Below are positions 1-8,328 of a stretch of DNA of 39,902 nucleotides, in pieces. Origin of the DNA: an uncultured Acidimicrobiales bacterium (GTDB taxonomy: Bacteria; Actinomycetota; Acidimicrobiia; Acidimicrobiales; SZUA-35). The stretch spans positions 1 through 39,902 of the forward strand of contig CALAJV010000012.1 in the NCBI GenBank assembly GCA_937922805.1, in the 5' to 3' direction. The notes beneath the pieces were generated by a model that did not search any database, had not been told where the DNA came from, and worked only from the letters and a program-made list of their open reading frames with translations. Each line of letters begins with the position of its first letter. Position 1 is the first letter of the stretch. A program made the translations under genes and the position numbers.

Positions 1-64
1 CCCGGTCTAAACTGTGGATCGGACCATCACACGGTCCCCAACGGTTACCCGTTGGAGGCGACTT

Positions 65-138
65 GCGCCTGTAGCTCAATTGGATAGAGCATCTGATTAC
101 GGATCAGAAGGTTGGGGGTTCGAGTCCCTCCAGGCGTA
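65..138 (+). tRNA. tRNA-Arg (anticodon ACG)
   Basis: The sequence folds as a complete cloverleaf. The acceptor arm pairs 65-71 with 131-137 and the discriminator is A138. The anticodon stem pairs 92-96 with 104-108 perfectly. Its seven-base loop carries ACG at 99-101, which reads CGN arginine codons (normally after deamination of A34 to inosine). The T arm has the standard TTCGAGT loop. CCA is not encoded, since CAGAAA follows, so it must be added enzymatically. The gene stands alone, with no other tRNA or rRNA nearby. Confidence 0.96.
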
Positions 139-292
139 CAGAAAACATCCGCTGGTGGAGCGGGTTTGCGGCGGTGGTGCTCACGAGAAGGCACCGTAGC
201 GTAAGAACAATAGCCAGGTGAACCGTGCATCTATCCGGGTTCTACCGGCACGCTTGGCAAAGGCTTCAGATCACTGTTCAGTTGAGGAAGTA

Positions 293-311
293 TTCGTTTT
301 CGTCAAACGAA
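293..311. repeat. 7-bp inverted repeat in the gap upstream of the FG-GAP gene
   Basis: Arms TTCGTTT (293-299) and AAACGAA (305-311) flank a five-base spacer, about 120 bp before the start of the FG-GAP protein gene. It could be an operator half-site pair or a weak hairpin. No U-tract follows, so a terminator is unlikely. The rest of 139-430 holds no gene or RNA that I recognise. Confidence 0.35.
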
Positions 312-433
312 ATCGTTCCTTCAGTCCATCGCTGATCAGTGTTTTTTCAAAAGGTTCTTAAGGTTTGTCCCCCGAGACAAGGCTCTCGTGCGTGTAACTA
401 CTGAAGCACGGCCTATATCGGAGGAGAGCAGTG

Positions 434-1981
434 ATGAAACAACTACACAAGCTACGTTTCGGATTGGCGGTGGTGTGTCTTTTGACTGGCTTTTTGGCGG
501 TTGTAAGTTCTGCGAGCAGCAGCGCATCGACCAAGCCGTCAGTGAAAGATTGGGTAATTAGCTGGGTTGGCGATGATTGGTATCAGGTACAAACAGCTGA
601 CGGTACTAGGAACGTTTGCGAGGGCCGTCATCAATGTGACGTGAAGGCAAAGGGCTTTGGTGCCGGCCAGTACAAGGTAATCAATCTCACGACTGGCGAA
701 ACACCTTGGATAGTGGATGTGGCTGGAAACAACAACGATGACTCGCGCGTAGGCGTCGAGAAGTCGGGAAGCAAGTCAAATTTCGGTCCCCGTGTGGAGG
801 TTGATTCGAACTTCGGCAATTCTGAAGAGCATAGACCCCCAGAACTCGGTGACGTGAACGGTGATGGACGAACCGATTTGATTACCTTTGCGGAATACGG
901 AACGTACGTTTCGCTCGGCCAGGCCAATGGTCGCGTTGCTTCGCCCTTCCAGGCTATCGACTGGTTTGGTTCCAGGGGAGGAAGCACAGGCGCCGGAGGC
1001 TGGGGTAATAACCTTCGTTTGATTGGTGATGTGAATGGCGACGGGCGCGACGACATTGTCGGCTTTGGATCCACTGGAGTTCACGTTGCGCTGGGCAAGT
1101 CCAACGGCCGCTTTGGTGCAGTCATCAAGACGATTAACAACTTTGGCTCGAGGGCTGGAGGCTGGAGCACGGGCAGCCATCCTCGTATGCTCGGCGATGT
1201 GAATGGCGACGGACGCGACGACATTGTTGGCTTTGCCGACAACGGCGTTCACGTTGCGCTAGGCAGGTCCAATGGCCACTTTGGCGCACCATTCTATTCC
1301 AGCTACAACTTCGGCAACGCCGGCTGGTATGGCGGCTGGAACGTGGACAAGCATCCTCGTATGCTCGGCGACGTGAATGGCGACGGGCGCGACGACATTG
1401 TCGGCTTTGCCGACACTGGAGCCCACGTTGCACTGGCCAAACCCGGTGGAGTTTTTTGGCACCAATACGTCCACGCTAGTGGCTGGTTCGGTTTCGATGG
1501 TAGACATGAAAGGTTCACCAGTCAGAGCCGCTCTGGTGCCTGGCGTATAGGGCAACATCCTCGTATGATCGGAGATGTTAACGGCGACGGTCGGGCCGAC
1601 GTTATTGGCTTTGCCGACAACGGAGCTCACGTTGCCCTAGGGCGGACCGATGGTCGCTTTGGTTCAGTCATTCAAGCGAGCAACAGTTTCGGGCATAACG
1701 CTGGCGGCTGGAGTGAACGACATGATCGTATGATCGTCGACGTCAATGGCGACGGACGCGACGACATTGTTGGCATGGCTAGCAACGGCATTCACGTTGC
1801 ACTAGGCCGGGCCGACGGTCGCTTTGGCACAAGCGTCGTAGATACCGAATGGGCTAGTGGTTCTACGACCGATTGGGATATCGGTGACGTGAATGGGGAT
1901 GGACGACCAGACCTTGTCGGGTCACGGGTAACAGGATATGGCGGCACCAACTTTGACATCTACGTATCTTTGGGTGAATAA
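434..1981 (+). CDS. Secreted FG-GAP/VCBS repeat protein
   Basis: A 515-residue exported protein. The N-terminus has a charged n-region (KQLHKLR) and a hydrophobic core ending near SSAS, a typical Sec signal peptide. From about residue 140 it carries seven copies of a DVNGDGRxD motif, each followed about 15 residues later by HVALGxxxG. This is the calcium-binding FG-GAP/VCBS beta-propeller blade, so a seven-bladed propeller is likely. Such propellers usually serve extracellular adhesion or ligand binding; no catalytic domain is visible. ATG 434 is preferred because GGAGGAG (420-426) sits 7 nt upstream; GTG 431 is only 4 nt from it. The gene appears monocistronic. The ligand is unknown. Confidence 0.88.
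   Translation: MKQLHKLRFGLAVVCLLTGFLAVVSSASSSASTKPSVKDWVISWVGDDWYQVQTADGTRNVCEGRHQCDVKAKGFGAGQYKVINLTTGETPWIVDVAGNNNDDSRVGVEKSGSKSNFGPRVEVDSNFGNSEEHRPPELGDVNGDGRTDLITFAEYGTYVSLGQANGRVASPFQAIDWFGSRGGSTGAGGWGNNLRLIGDVNGDGRDDIVGFGSTGVHVALGKSNGRFGAVIKTINNFGSRAGGWSTGSHPRMLGDVNGDGRDDIVGFADNGVHVALGRSNGHFGAPFYSSYNFGNAGWYGGWNVDKHPRMLGDVNGDGRDDIVGFADTGAHVALAKPGGVFWHQYVHASGWFGFDGRHERFTSQSRSGAWRIGQHPRMIGDVNGDGRADVIGFADNGAHVALGRTDGRFGSVIQASNSFGHNAGGWSERHDRMIVDVNGDGRDDIVGMASNGIHVALGRADGRFGTSVVDTEWASGSTTDWDIGDVNGDGRPDLVGSRVTGYGGTNFDIYVSLGE
845..1977 (+). repeat. Seven tandem FG-GAP repeat units within the propeller gene
   Basis: The DVNGDG codons start at 851, 1028, 1196, 1370, 1574, 1739 and 1886, so units are roughly 147-204 bp long. 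Units 2, 3 and 4 are almost identical at the DNA level across the calcium-binding and HVAL segments, including silent positions. This points to recent internal duplication or gene conversion. Units 1 and 7 have diverged most. Confidence 0.85.
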
Positions 1982-2208
1982 CGTAATTCGTTGTTGACCT
2001 GATCTTGTAGGCCTATCGCTGCAGAGCGGCCCGTTCGGTTCTTTCATCTTGAGCCGGGCGGGCTGCCGACGTTTTGGAAGGATCAACCGGCGTCGCGTCT
2101 CATCCTCACGAGTGGCATCGTTACGAAAAGCCAGCACGAAAATTGGGCACCCAGCACCATATTCAACGTTGGCTCGAGTCGAGCCGAGCGCAGCTCAATG
2201 AGCGGGCC

Positions 2209-3558
2209 TTATGTGAGGGACTCGATGCCTTGCAGAATCTGTTTGCATTGCATTTCGATTGTGTAGTTCGATGCCCGTTCTATCGCTGCTTCTGATTTTG
2301 TCTGCTTCCAATCTTCGACAAGCGCTCGTGAAATAGTCTCTGCTAGCGCCACGGTGAAGTCTTGATTCGACTCATGATCAAAAACCAATTCGCCTACGGT
2401 CGGATCCACAAATTCCAATGGTCCACCGGCAGCATTCCCAACCACTGGCGTACCGCAAGCCAAGCACTCGAGAAAGACCAACCCGAATCCTTCGATCTTG
2501 GTTGGGAACACACCCAACGAAGCGATGTTGTAGAGCTTGGCCAAATTGTCTTGCTGGTGGGGTCCAATAAAGTAGACCTCTTCCAGCCCAAGTTCATCTG
2601 ACAGGTCCTGGTAGAGCTTGACACTCTCGTGCGGACCTGATCCGGCGATAATCGTGGCCACGGTAAGACCTTCGTCTTTTGCCACCTTCTCATAGGTCTG
2701 CGCCGCGTTGAGCAAACAATCAATGCGCTTAATGTCGGCGAACTTGCCCACAAACAGAACTATCCGATCCCAACCACCTGGCAACTGCTTGGACTGATTT
2801 TTGCTTCCCTCATATGGCGTTGTTTCGAACTCAGCCAAAACCGAATCTGCTTCCAGCGGCAACTGCTTGAACACGCTCGGATCAATGCCATTCGGTGTAA
2901 TGAAAATGTTCGCCGGATCGAACGAGTCGAACACCGACAAGAACCGTTCCTTTTGAGAGTTCGAGATAACGAACACGCCCGCAACTTGGTCGAATACACC
3001 CTCAGAAATCCAGGCCGGATAGAAACGAGGAGGATATTCCGGGTCTACGGCTGCCATTTCGTGCTTGAACATCAATAGCGACGTGCCGTGCACGAAGGTA
3101 AATAGCGGCACGCGGGCTTTTCCTGCTGCCTCTCTTCGATCGTTCACATCGTTCATCACCATCGGATTCAAAAAGGCGTGATGGGCGATGAACACGTCGA
3201 AAGAACGCTTCGTCTCAGCCTCGACTTCCTCAATGTAGGAAAAGACAAAACTGCCTAAGCGCTCCCGGTAGGCCGCGAACTCTTCATCACTCATGCTGTG
3301 CCATCGGTATGAGGAGACTGGAGACACCGACTCACAAATAGGAATATCGTGATCGAGCTCAAATACTCGAACGTCAGGCCGGGAGAACCGTTGGGTTCGC
3401 GACGGGAAAACGCTGTGGCTTTCAACCCCCGGCATCAGGTTAAACGTCTCGTGGTGCTGCTCGTGAAGAATTCCGCTCCCCGGAGCAAACTCTTCTTCGG
3501 ACTGCCAGTTATTTGTGCCAAGCTGGAAAATTAGGTGCTCAACAGGTTCATTCGACAA
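2209..3558 (-). CDS. GT4-family glycosyltransferase (group 1)
   Basis: A 449-residue cytoplasmic glycosyltransferase of the GT-B fold. The C-terminal domain holds the nucleotide-sugar site: VLFVGKF near residue 266 and the retaining-enzyme motif EGFGLVFLE at 356-364 (E-x7-E), followed by CGTPVVG. The N-terminal acceptor domain contains an SNSQKERF segment typical of the family. Such enzymes transfer a sugar from a nucleotide donor to lipids, polysaccharide or small molecules; donor and acceptor cannot be told from sequence. The start is TTG at 3558, supported by a GGGGGAG ribosome-binding site 7 nt upstream. The HD hydrolase gene lies 188 bp upstream on the same strand. Confidence 0.86.
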   Translation of the reverse strand: MSNEPVEHLIFQLGTNNWQSEEEFAPGSGILHEQHHETFNLMPGVESHSVFPSRTQRFSRPDVRVFELDHDIPICESVSPVSSYRWHSMSDEEFAAYRERLGSFVFSYIEEVEAETKRSFDVFIAHHAFLNPMVMNDVNDRREAAGKARVPLFTFVHGTSLLMFKHEMAAVDPEYPPRFYPAWISEGVFDQVAGVFVISNSQKERFLSVFDSFDPANIFITPNGIDPSVFKQLPLEADSVLAEFETTPYEGSKNQSKQLPGGWDRIVLFVGKFADIKRIDCLLNAAQTYEKVAKDEGLTVATIIAGSGPHESVKLYQDLSDELGLEEVYFIGPHQQDNLAKLYNIASLGVFPTKIEGFGLVFLECLACGTPVVGNAAGGPLEFVDPTVGELVFDHESNQDFTVALAETISRALVEDWKQTKSEAAIERASNYTIEMQCKQILQGIESLT

Positions 3559-3746
3559 GACAACACTCCCCCGGTTTTAGTGCTCAACCATACCGCCAGA
3601 GTCACAACGGTTCACTACAAACGTGGAGCCAGAATCGTCGGTAGCCGGTTGAAAACCTCATGGCGGATCGAACAAACCTTCTTCATCGATCACGAGTTCC
3701 CAAGTTCTGGGACGGTCGCATACGAATCTAGGTCTGCGACTAGCCG

Positions 3747-4205
3747 TTAAGGAGCTTCACCAAGCAAAAGAGCGCGAACTTCTTTGTATTCCTCGAGTCG
3801 AGCGAAGTCTTTCTCGGTCGGGTTCGGGATGCGAGACATGTCGCTGTTCTCTACGTTGTCGGCCAGCTTCACCGCGCGGGCAATCGGATTGACCAACGCT
3901 CGCCGAGCTGCCTCCATGCGGGTTTCGCCATCACGCTTGGTCAACGCTTCGACGGCTACGACAATCGAGTCGGAGAATCCGGCTTCTCGCAAATCGTCGA
4001 GCGAAACAGGAGTGTCTTCGACCACATCGTGCAAGACGCCAGCGATCTGCTCGTCGAGGGTTTCTCCTCGCAGCATCACATTAATCGGGTGAAGAATATA
4101 GGGCTTCCCAGATTTATCGGTTTGGCCAGCATGCCCCTCGGCGGCAATAGCAATTGCTTTTTCTAATGTTGTCATTTGTTCAAGTGTGCCACGAACATCG
4201 GACAC
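3747..4205 (-). CDS. HD-domain hydrolase, Mesh1/SpoT-like
   Basis: A 152-residue single-domain HD protein. It has the Mn-binding set of (p)ppGpp hydrolases: H25, the YILHP segment with H39, and the HDxxED motif (H59, D60, E63, D64), then KLADNVEN. It therefore resembles stand-alone small alarmone hydrolases, which remove the 3' pyrophosphate of ppGpp, though other nucleotide substrates are possible. No synthetase or TGS/ACT regulatory domain is present. GTG 4205 is the longest start; ATG 4175 is equally possible, because neither has a clear ribosome-binding site. It may be co-transcribed with the downstream glycosyltransferase gene. Confidence 0.82.
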   Translation of the reverse strand: MSDVRGTLEQMTTLEKAIAIAAEGHAGQTDKSGKPYILHPINVMLRGETLDEQIAGVLHDVVEDTPVSLDDLREAGFSDSIVVAVEALTKRDGETRMEAARRALVNPIARAVKLADNVENSDMSRIPNPTEKDFARLEEYKEVRALLLGEAP

Positions 4206-4226
4206 CGTGGCCGCGTCGTCGGCAAA

Positions 4227-4541
4227 CTACCGCAGGCCGACTTTCCGGCGGATCCATCGCCACTGGAGGAAGCGACGGCCGACCAGGCCGACATAGGCCA
4301 ACCCAAGCGCCACCAACAACCAACCGGCCCACCCGAGCCAAATGACAATGGCAACGCCGATCAACGCCAACACGACACCAAGCGAAGCGTCGGTGGCAAG
4401 AATCGACTTCCAGTTCGAAGCGAACGTTGCTGGGCTGGCGTGTCGAGCCAGCTGGCCAAGATCGAGCGATTCGATGTCAATCGACTTCGGGTCGAGCGAC
4501 TCAAGTTCGACTCGTTCTCGCGGGACATCTTGGTCTGACAT
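4227..4541 (-). CDS. Small two-TM membrane protein, function unknown
   Basis: A 104-residue protein not recognised as a named family. The first 45 residues are acidic and polar and contain repeated ES(L/I)D segments. Two hydrophobic helices follow: SLGVVLALIGVAIVIWLGW and WLLVALGLAYVGLVG, with a basic tail (RRFLQWRWIRRK). This suggests an inner-membrane hairpin with the positive end in the cytoplasm. ATG 4541 follows a TATCTT hexamer by 7 nt and has no ribosome-binding site, so the mRNA is probably leaderless. The HD gene starts 21 bp downstream, so the two may share a transcript. Confidence 0.6.
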   Translation of the reverse strand: MSDQDVPRERVELESLDPKSIDIESLDLGQLARHASPATFASNWKSILATDASLGVVLALIGVAIVIWLGWAGWLLVALGLAYVGLVGRRFLQWRWIRRKVGLR

Positions 4542-4700
4542 AGGGTTGAAGATACCAAACTGAGAGCTGCCCTAGTTCCTCACCTAGTCACGCTGAAAAA
4601 TATTGTTGCGACAGTGTGTCCCCCCTGAGCCGTTGCTTGTTCGAGTGACCCATGTAGCGCACTTGCTTGCCGAATGGAGTGCTGACAGGACAACCCCACG

Positions 4701-6686
4701 ATGACACCTTTTCGATTCAAGCTAGCGGGCTGCGTATTAGCCAGCGTCGTTGCGCTAAGCCTCGCCATTTCGTGGTCGAAGGCAGAGACCAACAGTTCAC
4801 AACGGTCGATACAAACTGAGGATTCGAACACCGATTCAGAACACGATTCACAAGACACAGCTAACTACGGTCCGGAAAAGGGTTCCGTTACCGAAAACAG
4901 CCAAGCGAGCACCCACAGCGAGACCAAAGAAGAAGAATCAACTAAAGAAGATCTAAGCGACGTATCTGGAGCTAGCGACAACACCGCTGTCGCTCCCGAA
5001 ACACCGGCGCCGAACCCACCAGCCACAACCGATACGCTCGGGCGGGCAACAGCCGAAACTCCGGATGCATCGACCGCGCCCGGACAACTACCGCCCAAAA
5101 CTGATGGACCGTTCAGTGCCCCCCACCCTACGATCGAAAATGTCAGCCTAGTTTGGGACACCGCTGGCCGCTCAAACGAAACCGTAGACGTTCGCTACCG
5201 GCAACTAGGTTCGAACACTTGGCTGCCTGCCCTTCCATTACGGCCGGTCCCGGGCGGAAGCAACGAAGGGTTTACGTGGTCAGATCGTCACGCTGGCAGT
5301 CTCTTCGGTTTGAAACCGGGCACGGTGTACGAGGTTGAGGCCAGCCTTCGCGACCCGAATGGCTCAAACGATGTGCGCACAATCTTGGTGACCACCCGAC
5401 AGGTGCCAACTGCAATGGCAAACGCCCCGGTGAAGCCGGCAACACCGTCTTCGCTTAGTAGCGTGTTGAGCGGTGCCCGGCCGGGCGACATCATTCTGCT
5501 TGGCGCTGGCACCTACAACGAATTCGAAATCAACCGGAGCGGAACGCCGGGTCGACCAATTGTGGTTCGCGGGTTGCCCGGCGCCGTTGTTAGCCGTGAA
5601 ATCAACATCTTCGAACAATCCGACGTTCACGTAGAGAATCTCACTGTCAACGGCCGCATCCGATTCAACGGATCAGATCGAATCGCAGTAACCGGCAACA
5701 CGATCAACGCGATTGTTGATCGGGGCGGCGATGGCATTGTCACGTTCAAACGTTCCGAAGACAGCTACATCGCTGACAACACAATCACCGGGCTCACCGT
5801 TTGGGGTGAATCATCGCTCGGAGCCAAGGGCGACAACGACGGTGAGGGCATTGCCGTTACTGGCCCAGGGCATGTGATTGAACACAACCAAGTGCGAGGA
5901 ATGCGTGACGGAATTTCATTCTTAGAAGACAGCGAAGCCGTCGATCAGTTCAGTATCGACGTCCTTCGTAACGAAATCAGTGAAGCGGGCGACGACGGTG
6001 TTGAAGCCGACTTCTGCATGCACAACTGCCGAGTGATCGACAACCGTCTGACCAACACATTCATCGCATTCTCGTCGCAGCCCAGCCTTGGCGGACCGAC
6101 ATACTTCATACGCAACACTGCGTACAACGTCGGTCACGTTGCCTTCAAGCTGTATCGGGGAAGCCAAGGAGATGTGTTGCTACACAACACCGTGGTTAAG
6201 GACGGTGACGCACTCGGAATCTATGCCGGCCGCAGCGTGAGCGGACTGTATATGCGCAACAACCTTCTAATGGGTGGACCGGGCGACAGCTACAACGGCT
6301 ACTCAAACGGGTCGGGTCAAGCACTACGGGTGGCTGATCTCGTCGAATCAACGGCCGACATGAACTACAACGGCTACGGCTCAACGACTGGCACCTTTAC
6401 TGGCCGTTTCGGCGACACAACGTTCGAGAATTTCGCCGAGATGCGATCCCAGACAACGGAGAAAAACTCAACTCGCGTCGATCTGAACGTGTTCGCATCA
6501 CCGGTTGCGTTCCCCGACGAAACCACAACTCAGTTCAAACCAGTCGACTTCCGCTTGGCCGCCTCGTCGGCCGCCGTCAATGCGGGAGTTACACTACCGA
6601 CTATTAACGACTCGGCCTCCGGCGCCCCCGACCTTGGAGCCCATGAACACGGCTCTCCTTTACCAAGCTACGGGCCACGCAACTAA
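4701..6686 (+). CDS. Secreted right-handed beta-helix protein with Fn3-like domain
   Basis: A 661-residue exported or anchored protein. Residues 6-24 form a hydrophobic signal or anchor. Residues 29-140 are a low-complexity acidic, Ser/Thr/Pro-rich linker. Residues 145-232 look like a fibronectin type III-like beta-sandwich (LKPGTVYEVEA near 204-214). From about 250 onward is a parallel beta-helix: the entry segment PGDIILLGAGTY is typical of pectate-lyase-like and right-handed beta-helix proteins, followed by many N-T-I/N-x-I rungs, ending in PDLGAHE as such proteins often do. It probably binds or cleaves an acidic polysaccharide, but no catalytic residues can be assigned. AGGA lies about 10 nt before ATG 4701. 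Confidence 0.8.
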   Translation: MTPFRFKLAGCVLASVVALSLAISWSKAETNSSQRSIQTEDSNTDSEHDSQDTANYGPEKGSVTENSQASTHSETKEEESTKEDLSDVSGASDNTAVAPETPAPNPPATTDTLGRATAETPDASTAPGQLPPKTDGPFSAPHPTIENVSLVWDTAGRSNETVDVRYRQLGSNTWLPALPLRPVPGGSNEGFTWSDRHAGSLFGLKPGTVYEVEASLRDPNGSNDVRTILVTTRQVPTAMANAPVKPATPSSLSSVLSGARPGDIILLGAGTYNEFEINRSGTPGRPIVVRGLPGAVVSREINIFEQSDVHVENLTVNGRIRFNGSDRIAVTGNTINAIVDRGGDGIVTFKRSEDSYIADNTITGLTVWGESSLGAKGDNDGEGIAVTGPGHVIEHNQVRGMRDGISFLEDSEAVDQFSIDVLRNEISEAGDDGVEADFCMHNCRVIDNRLTNTFIAFSSQPSLGGPTYFIRNTAYNVGHVAFKLYRGSQGDVLLHNTVVKDGDALGIYAGRSVSGLYMRNNLLMGGPGDSYNGYSNGSGQALRVADLVESTADMNYNGYGSTTGTFTGRFGDTTFENFAEMRSQTTEKNSTRVDLNVFASPVAFPDETTTQFKPVDFRLAASSAAVNAGVTLPTINDSASGAPDLGAHEHGSPLPSYGPRN

Positions 6687-6850
6687 CAGGTACACACCGC
6701 TGGAGGCTCCATCTTGGCCTCTCCGAGACTTGGACGATCGAAGGGTATCGGCCCGAAAATAGTGACGATCCAAACCGGTAACGGGCCAACGCAGTAAATT
6801 TATGTCGGCTCACCGACCGGATTCGACACCCTTGGTCGTTAGGAGTAGTA

Positions 6851-7366
6851 GTGAGTGATTTCCCCCAACCCCAAATCGGCTCCGATGATCCAGTTGATCT
6901 AGTGGCGTTCGACGACGCTTTGCCGATTGTGTTCGGCTTCTTGATGCGCCGCTGTGGACATCGAGATCTGGCCGAGGAACTCACATCGGCAACGTTCGTA
7001 TCGGCGGTGGCCAATCGGCCAGGCCATTCCTGGGCCGCGCCTTGGTTGATAACTATCGCCCGAAACAAATTGATCGATCATTGGCGGAGAGAAGCCCGCG
7101 CCGAAACAGCCACTGAACGGTTACAAAAGTCTCGACCTCAAACGACGACAATGTTCGTCGAAGAGAGGCTAGAAGTCGCAGCTGTTCTCGGTCGGCTATC
7201 CGCTGACCACCAAATGATCCTCGCACTTCGACACATCGACGACATGACTGTTCCGCAGTGCGCTGAACATGTCGGACGGTCGGTCCAAGCGACTGAGTCG
7301 CTCCTTAGGCGGGCACAGGAAACCTTTCGAACCGAATGGAACCACAGACGAACGGAGGCCGAATGA
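6851..7366 (+). CDS. ECF-type RNA polymerase sigma factor
   Basis: A 171-residue sigma-70 family protein with only regions 2 and 4, the ECF arrangement. Region 2 covers about residues 15-85 and includes DLAEELTSATF and the promoter-melting segment ending IARNKLIDHWRRE. Region 4 covers about 118-165, with a helix-turn-helix in the segment around QCAEHVGRSVQATES. The GTG start at 6851 has AGGAG (6841-6845) 5 nt upstream. The stop codon overlaps the ATG of the next gene (ATGA), so translation is probably coupled to the VOC gene. No anti-sigma factor with a membrane segment is nearby, so the control mechanism is open. Confidence 0.88.
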   Translation: MSDFPQPQIGSDDPVDLVAFDDALPIVFGFLMRRCGHRDLAEELTSATFVSAVANRPGHSWAAPWLITIARNKLIDHWRREARAETATERLQKSRPQTTTMFVEERLEVAAVLGRLSADHQMILALRHIDDMTVPQCAEHVGRSVQATESLLRRAQETFRTEWNHRRTEAE

Positions 7367-7893
7367 CCGACGACAGCATTGCCAAACTCTCAGGGCCGGA
7401 ACAATCCTTGGAGTTTGATAAGGCCGCAGCCGACCAGCTTCGGCATCGTCTTGAACTCCAACGGCTAACAACCGCTGCGTCTACTGAAGCCACCCAGGTC
7501 ATCCCGTACCTGACCGTTGCCAACGCTACCAGAGCGATCGAGTTCTACGTATCGGTGTTCGGGGCTACTCTCATCGGCGAACCGTTCGAGACAGACGACG
7601 GCAAGATCACGCATGCCGAGCTCCGCATCGGCAGCGTCACACTCTACCTTTCCGACATTTTTTTGGAAGCGACCGCCAGCAGCCCCGACGCCACCACCAA
7701 CACTGCCGTCTCCCTCGTCATCCACGTTGCCGACGCAGACCTTACAATGGCGGCGGCCCAAGCATCGGGTGCCGTCATCGAGCGGGCTGTCCAAGATCAA
7801 TGGGGTACTCGAGCGGGTTGGTTCGTCGACCCGTTTGGCCACCGATGGTCACCCACAAGCCATAGAACACCAACGAAAGGAACGTTCCAATGA
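7363..7893 (+). CDS. VOC/glyoxalase-fold protein with N-terminal extension, sigma-linked
   Basis: A 176-residue protein. From about residue 46 it is a VOC (PhnB/glyoxalase-like) domain: PYLTVANATRAIEFYVSVFG at its start and a C-terminal WFVDPFGHRW. The first 45 residues are a separate polar helix-forming segment (EFDKAAADQLRHRLE), not part of the VOC fold. ATG 7363 is chosen because GGAGG sits just upstream and because it overlaps the sigma-factor stop; the in-frame ATG at 7336 lies inside the sigma gene and has no such support. VOC proteins bind or turn over small molecules using a metal. Operon position suggests it senses or processes the signal for the sigma factor (inference). Confidence 0.83.
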   Translation: MTDDSIAKLSGPEQSLEFDKAAADQLRHRLELQRLTTAASTEATQVIPYLTVANATRAIEFYVSVFGATLIGEPFETDDGKITHAELRIGSVTLYLSDIFLEATASSPDATTNTAVSLVIHVADADLTMAAAQASGAVIERAVQDQWGTRAGWFVDPFGHRWSPTSHRTPTKGTFQ

Positions 7894-8309
7894 TCACACG
7901 AGGTTTTCCCAATATCATCAGCGATGATCTACCCACTCTGAAGAAGTGGTATCAGGATCTTCTCGGATGGGAAATCGAGTTTGACAGCGACTGGTTCGTT
8001 CACCTGAAAGCACCGAATCACCCGATGCTCGAACTCGGCATCATTGCAGCCGATCACGACATTGTTCCCACCGGTGCCACCGCTGGCGGAGGTGGGACGA
8101 TACTGACCTTCGTGGTCGACGATGTCGACAACCTCCATGGGGTGGCGAAAGAGCGAGGCGAGAACATCATCGAACCTCCAACTGACCTCTTCTACGGGCA
8201 GCGGCGAATGGTGCTCCAAGATCCAGCAGGCACGCTCGTCGATGTTTCCTCCGACTGTGCGCCATCACAAGAATTCCTGGACTCGCTTCCTCACCGTTCA
8301 CACCACTAG
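7890..8309 (+). CDS. VOC-family protein, second of the operon
   Basis: A 139-residue single VOC domain. It starts ITRGFPNI and contains LKKWYQDLLGW, then a second beta-alpha-beta half with VDDVDNLH and a closing LQDPAGTLVDVS, as in glyoxalase/bleomycin-resistance-like proteins. ATG 7890 overlaps the preceding stop (ATGA) and has AAAGGAA upstream, so it is the third gene of the sigma-factor operon. The substrate is unknown. It converges on the thioredoxin-like gene, 19 bp away. Confidence 0.85.
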   Translation: MITRGFPNIISDDLPTLKKWYQDLLGWEIEFDSDWFVHLKAPNHPMLELGIIAADHDIVPTGATAGGGGTILTFVVDDVDNLHGVAKERGENIIEPPTDLFYGQRRMVLQDPAGTLVDVSSDCAPSQEFLDSLPHRSHH

Positions 8310-8328
8310 ATGGACCGCAGAGACCGAA

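Noticed and set aside
45..230. A 61-residue minus-strand ORF with GGTRTPNLL-type sequence
   Set aside because: It is the antisense of the tRNA-Arg gene; this kind of spurious ORF is common over tRNAs.
845..1977. CRISPR-like tandem repeats
   Set aside because: The repeats are in frame, of variable length, and encode FG-GAP blades; there are no constant spacers.
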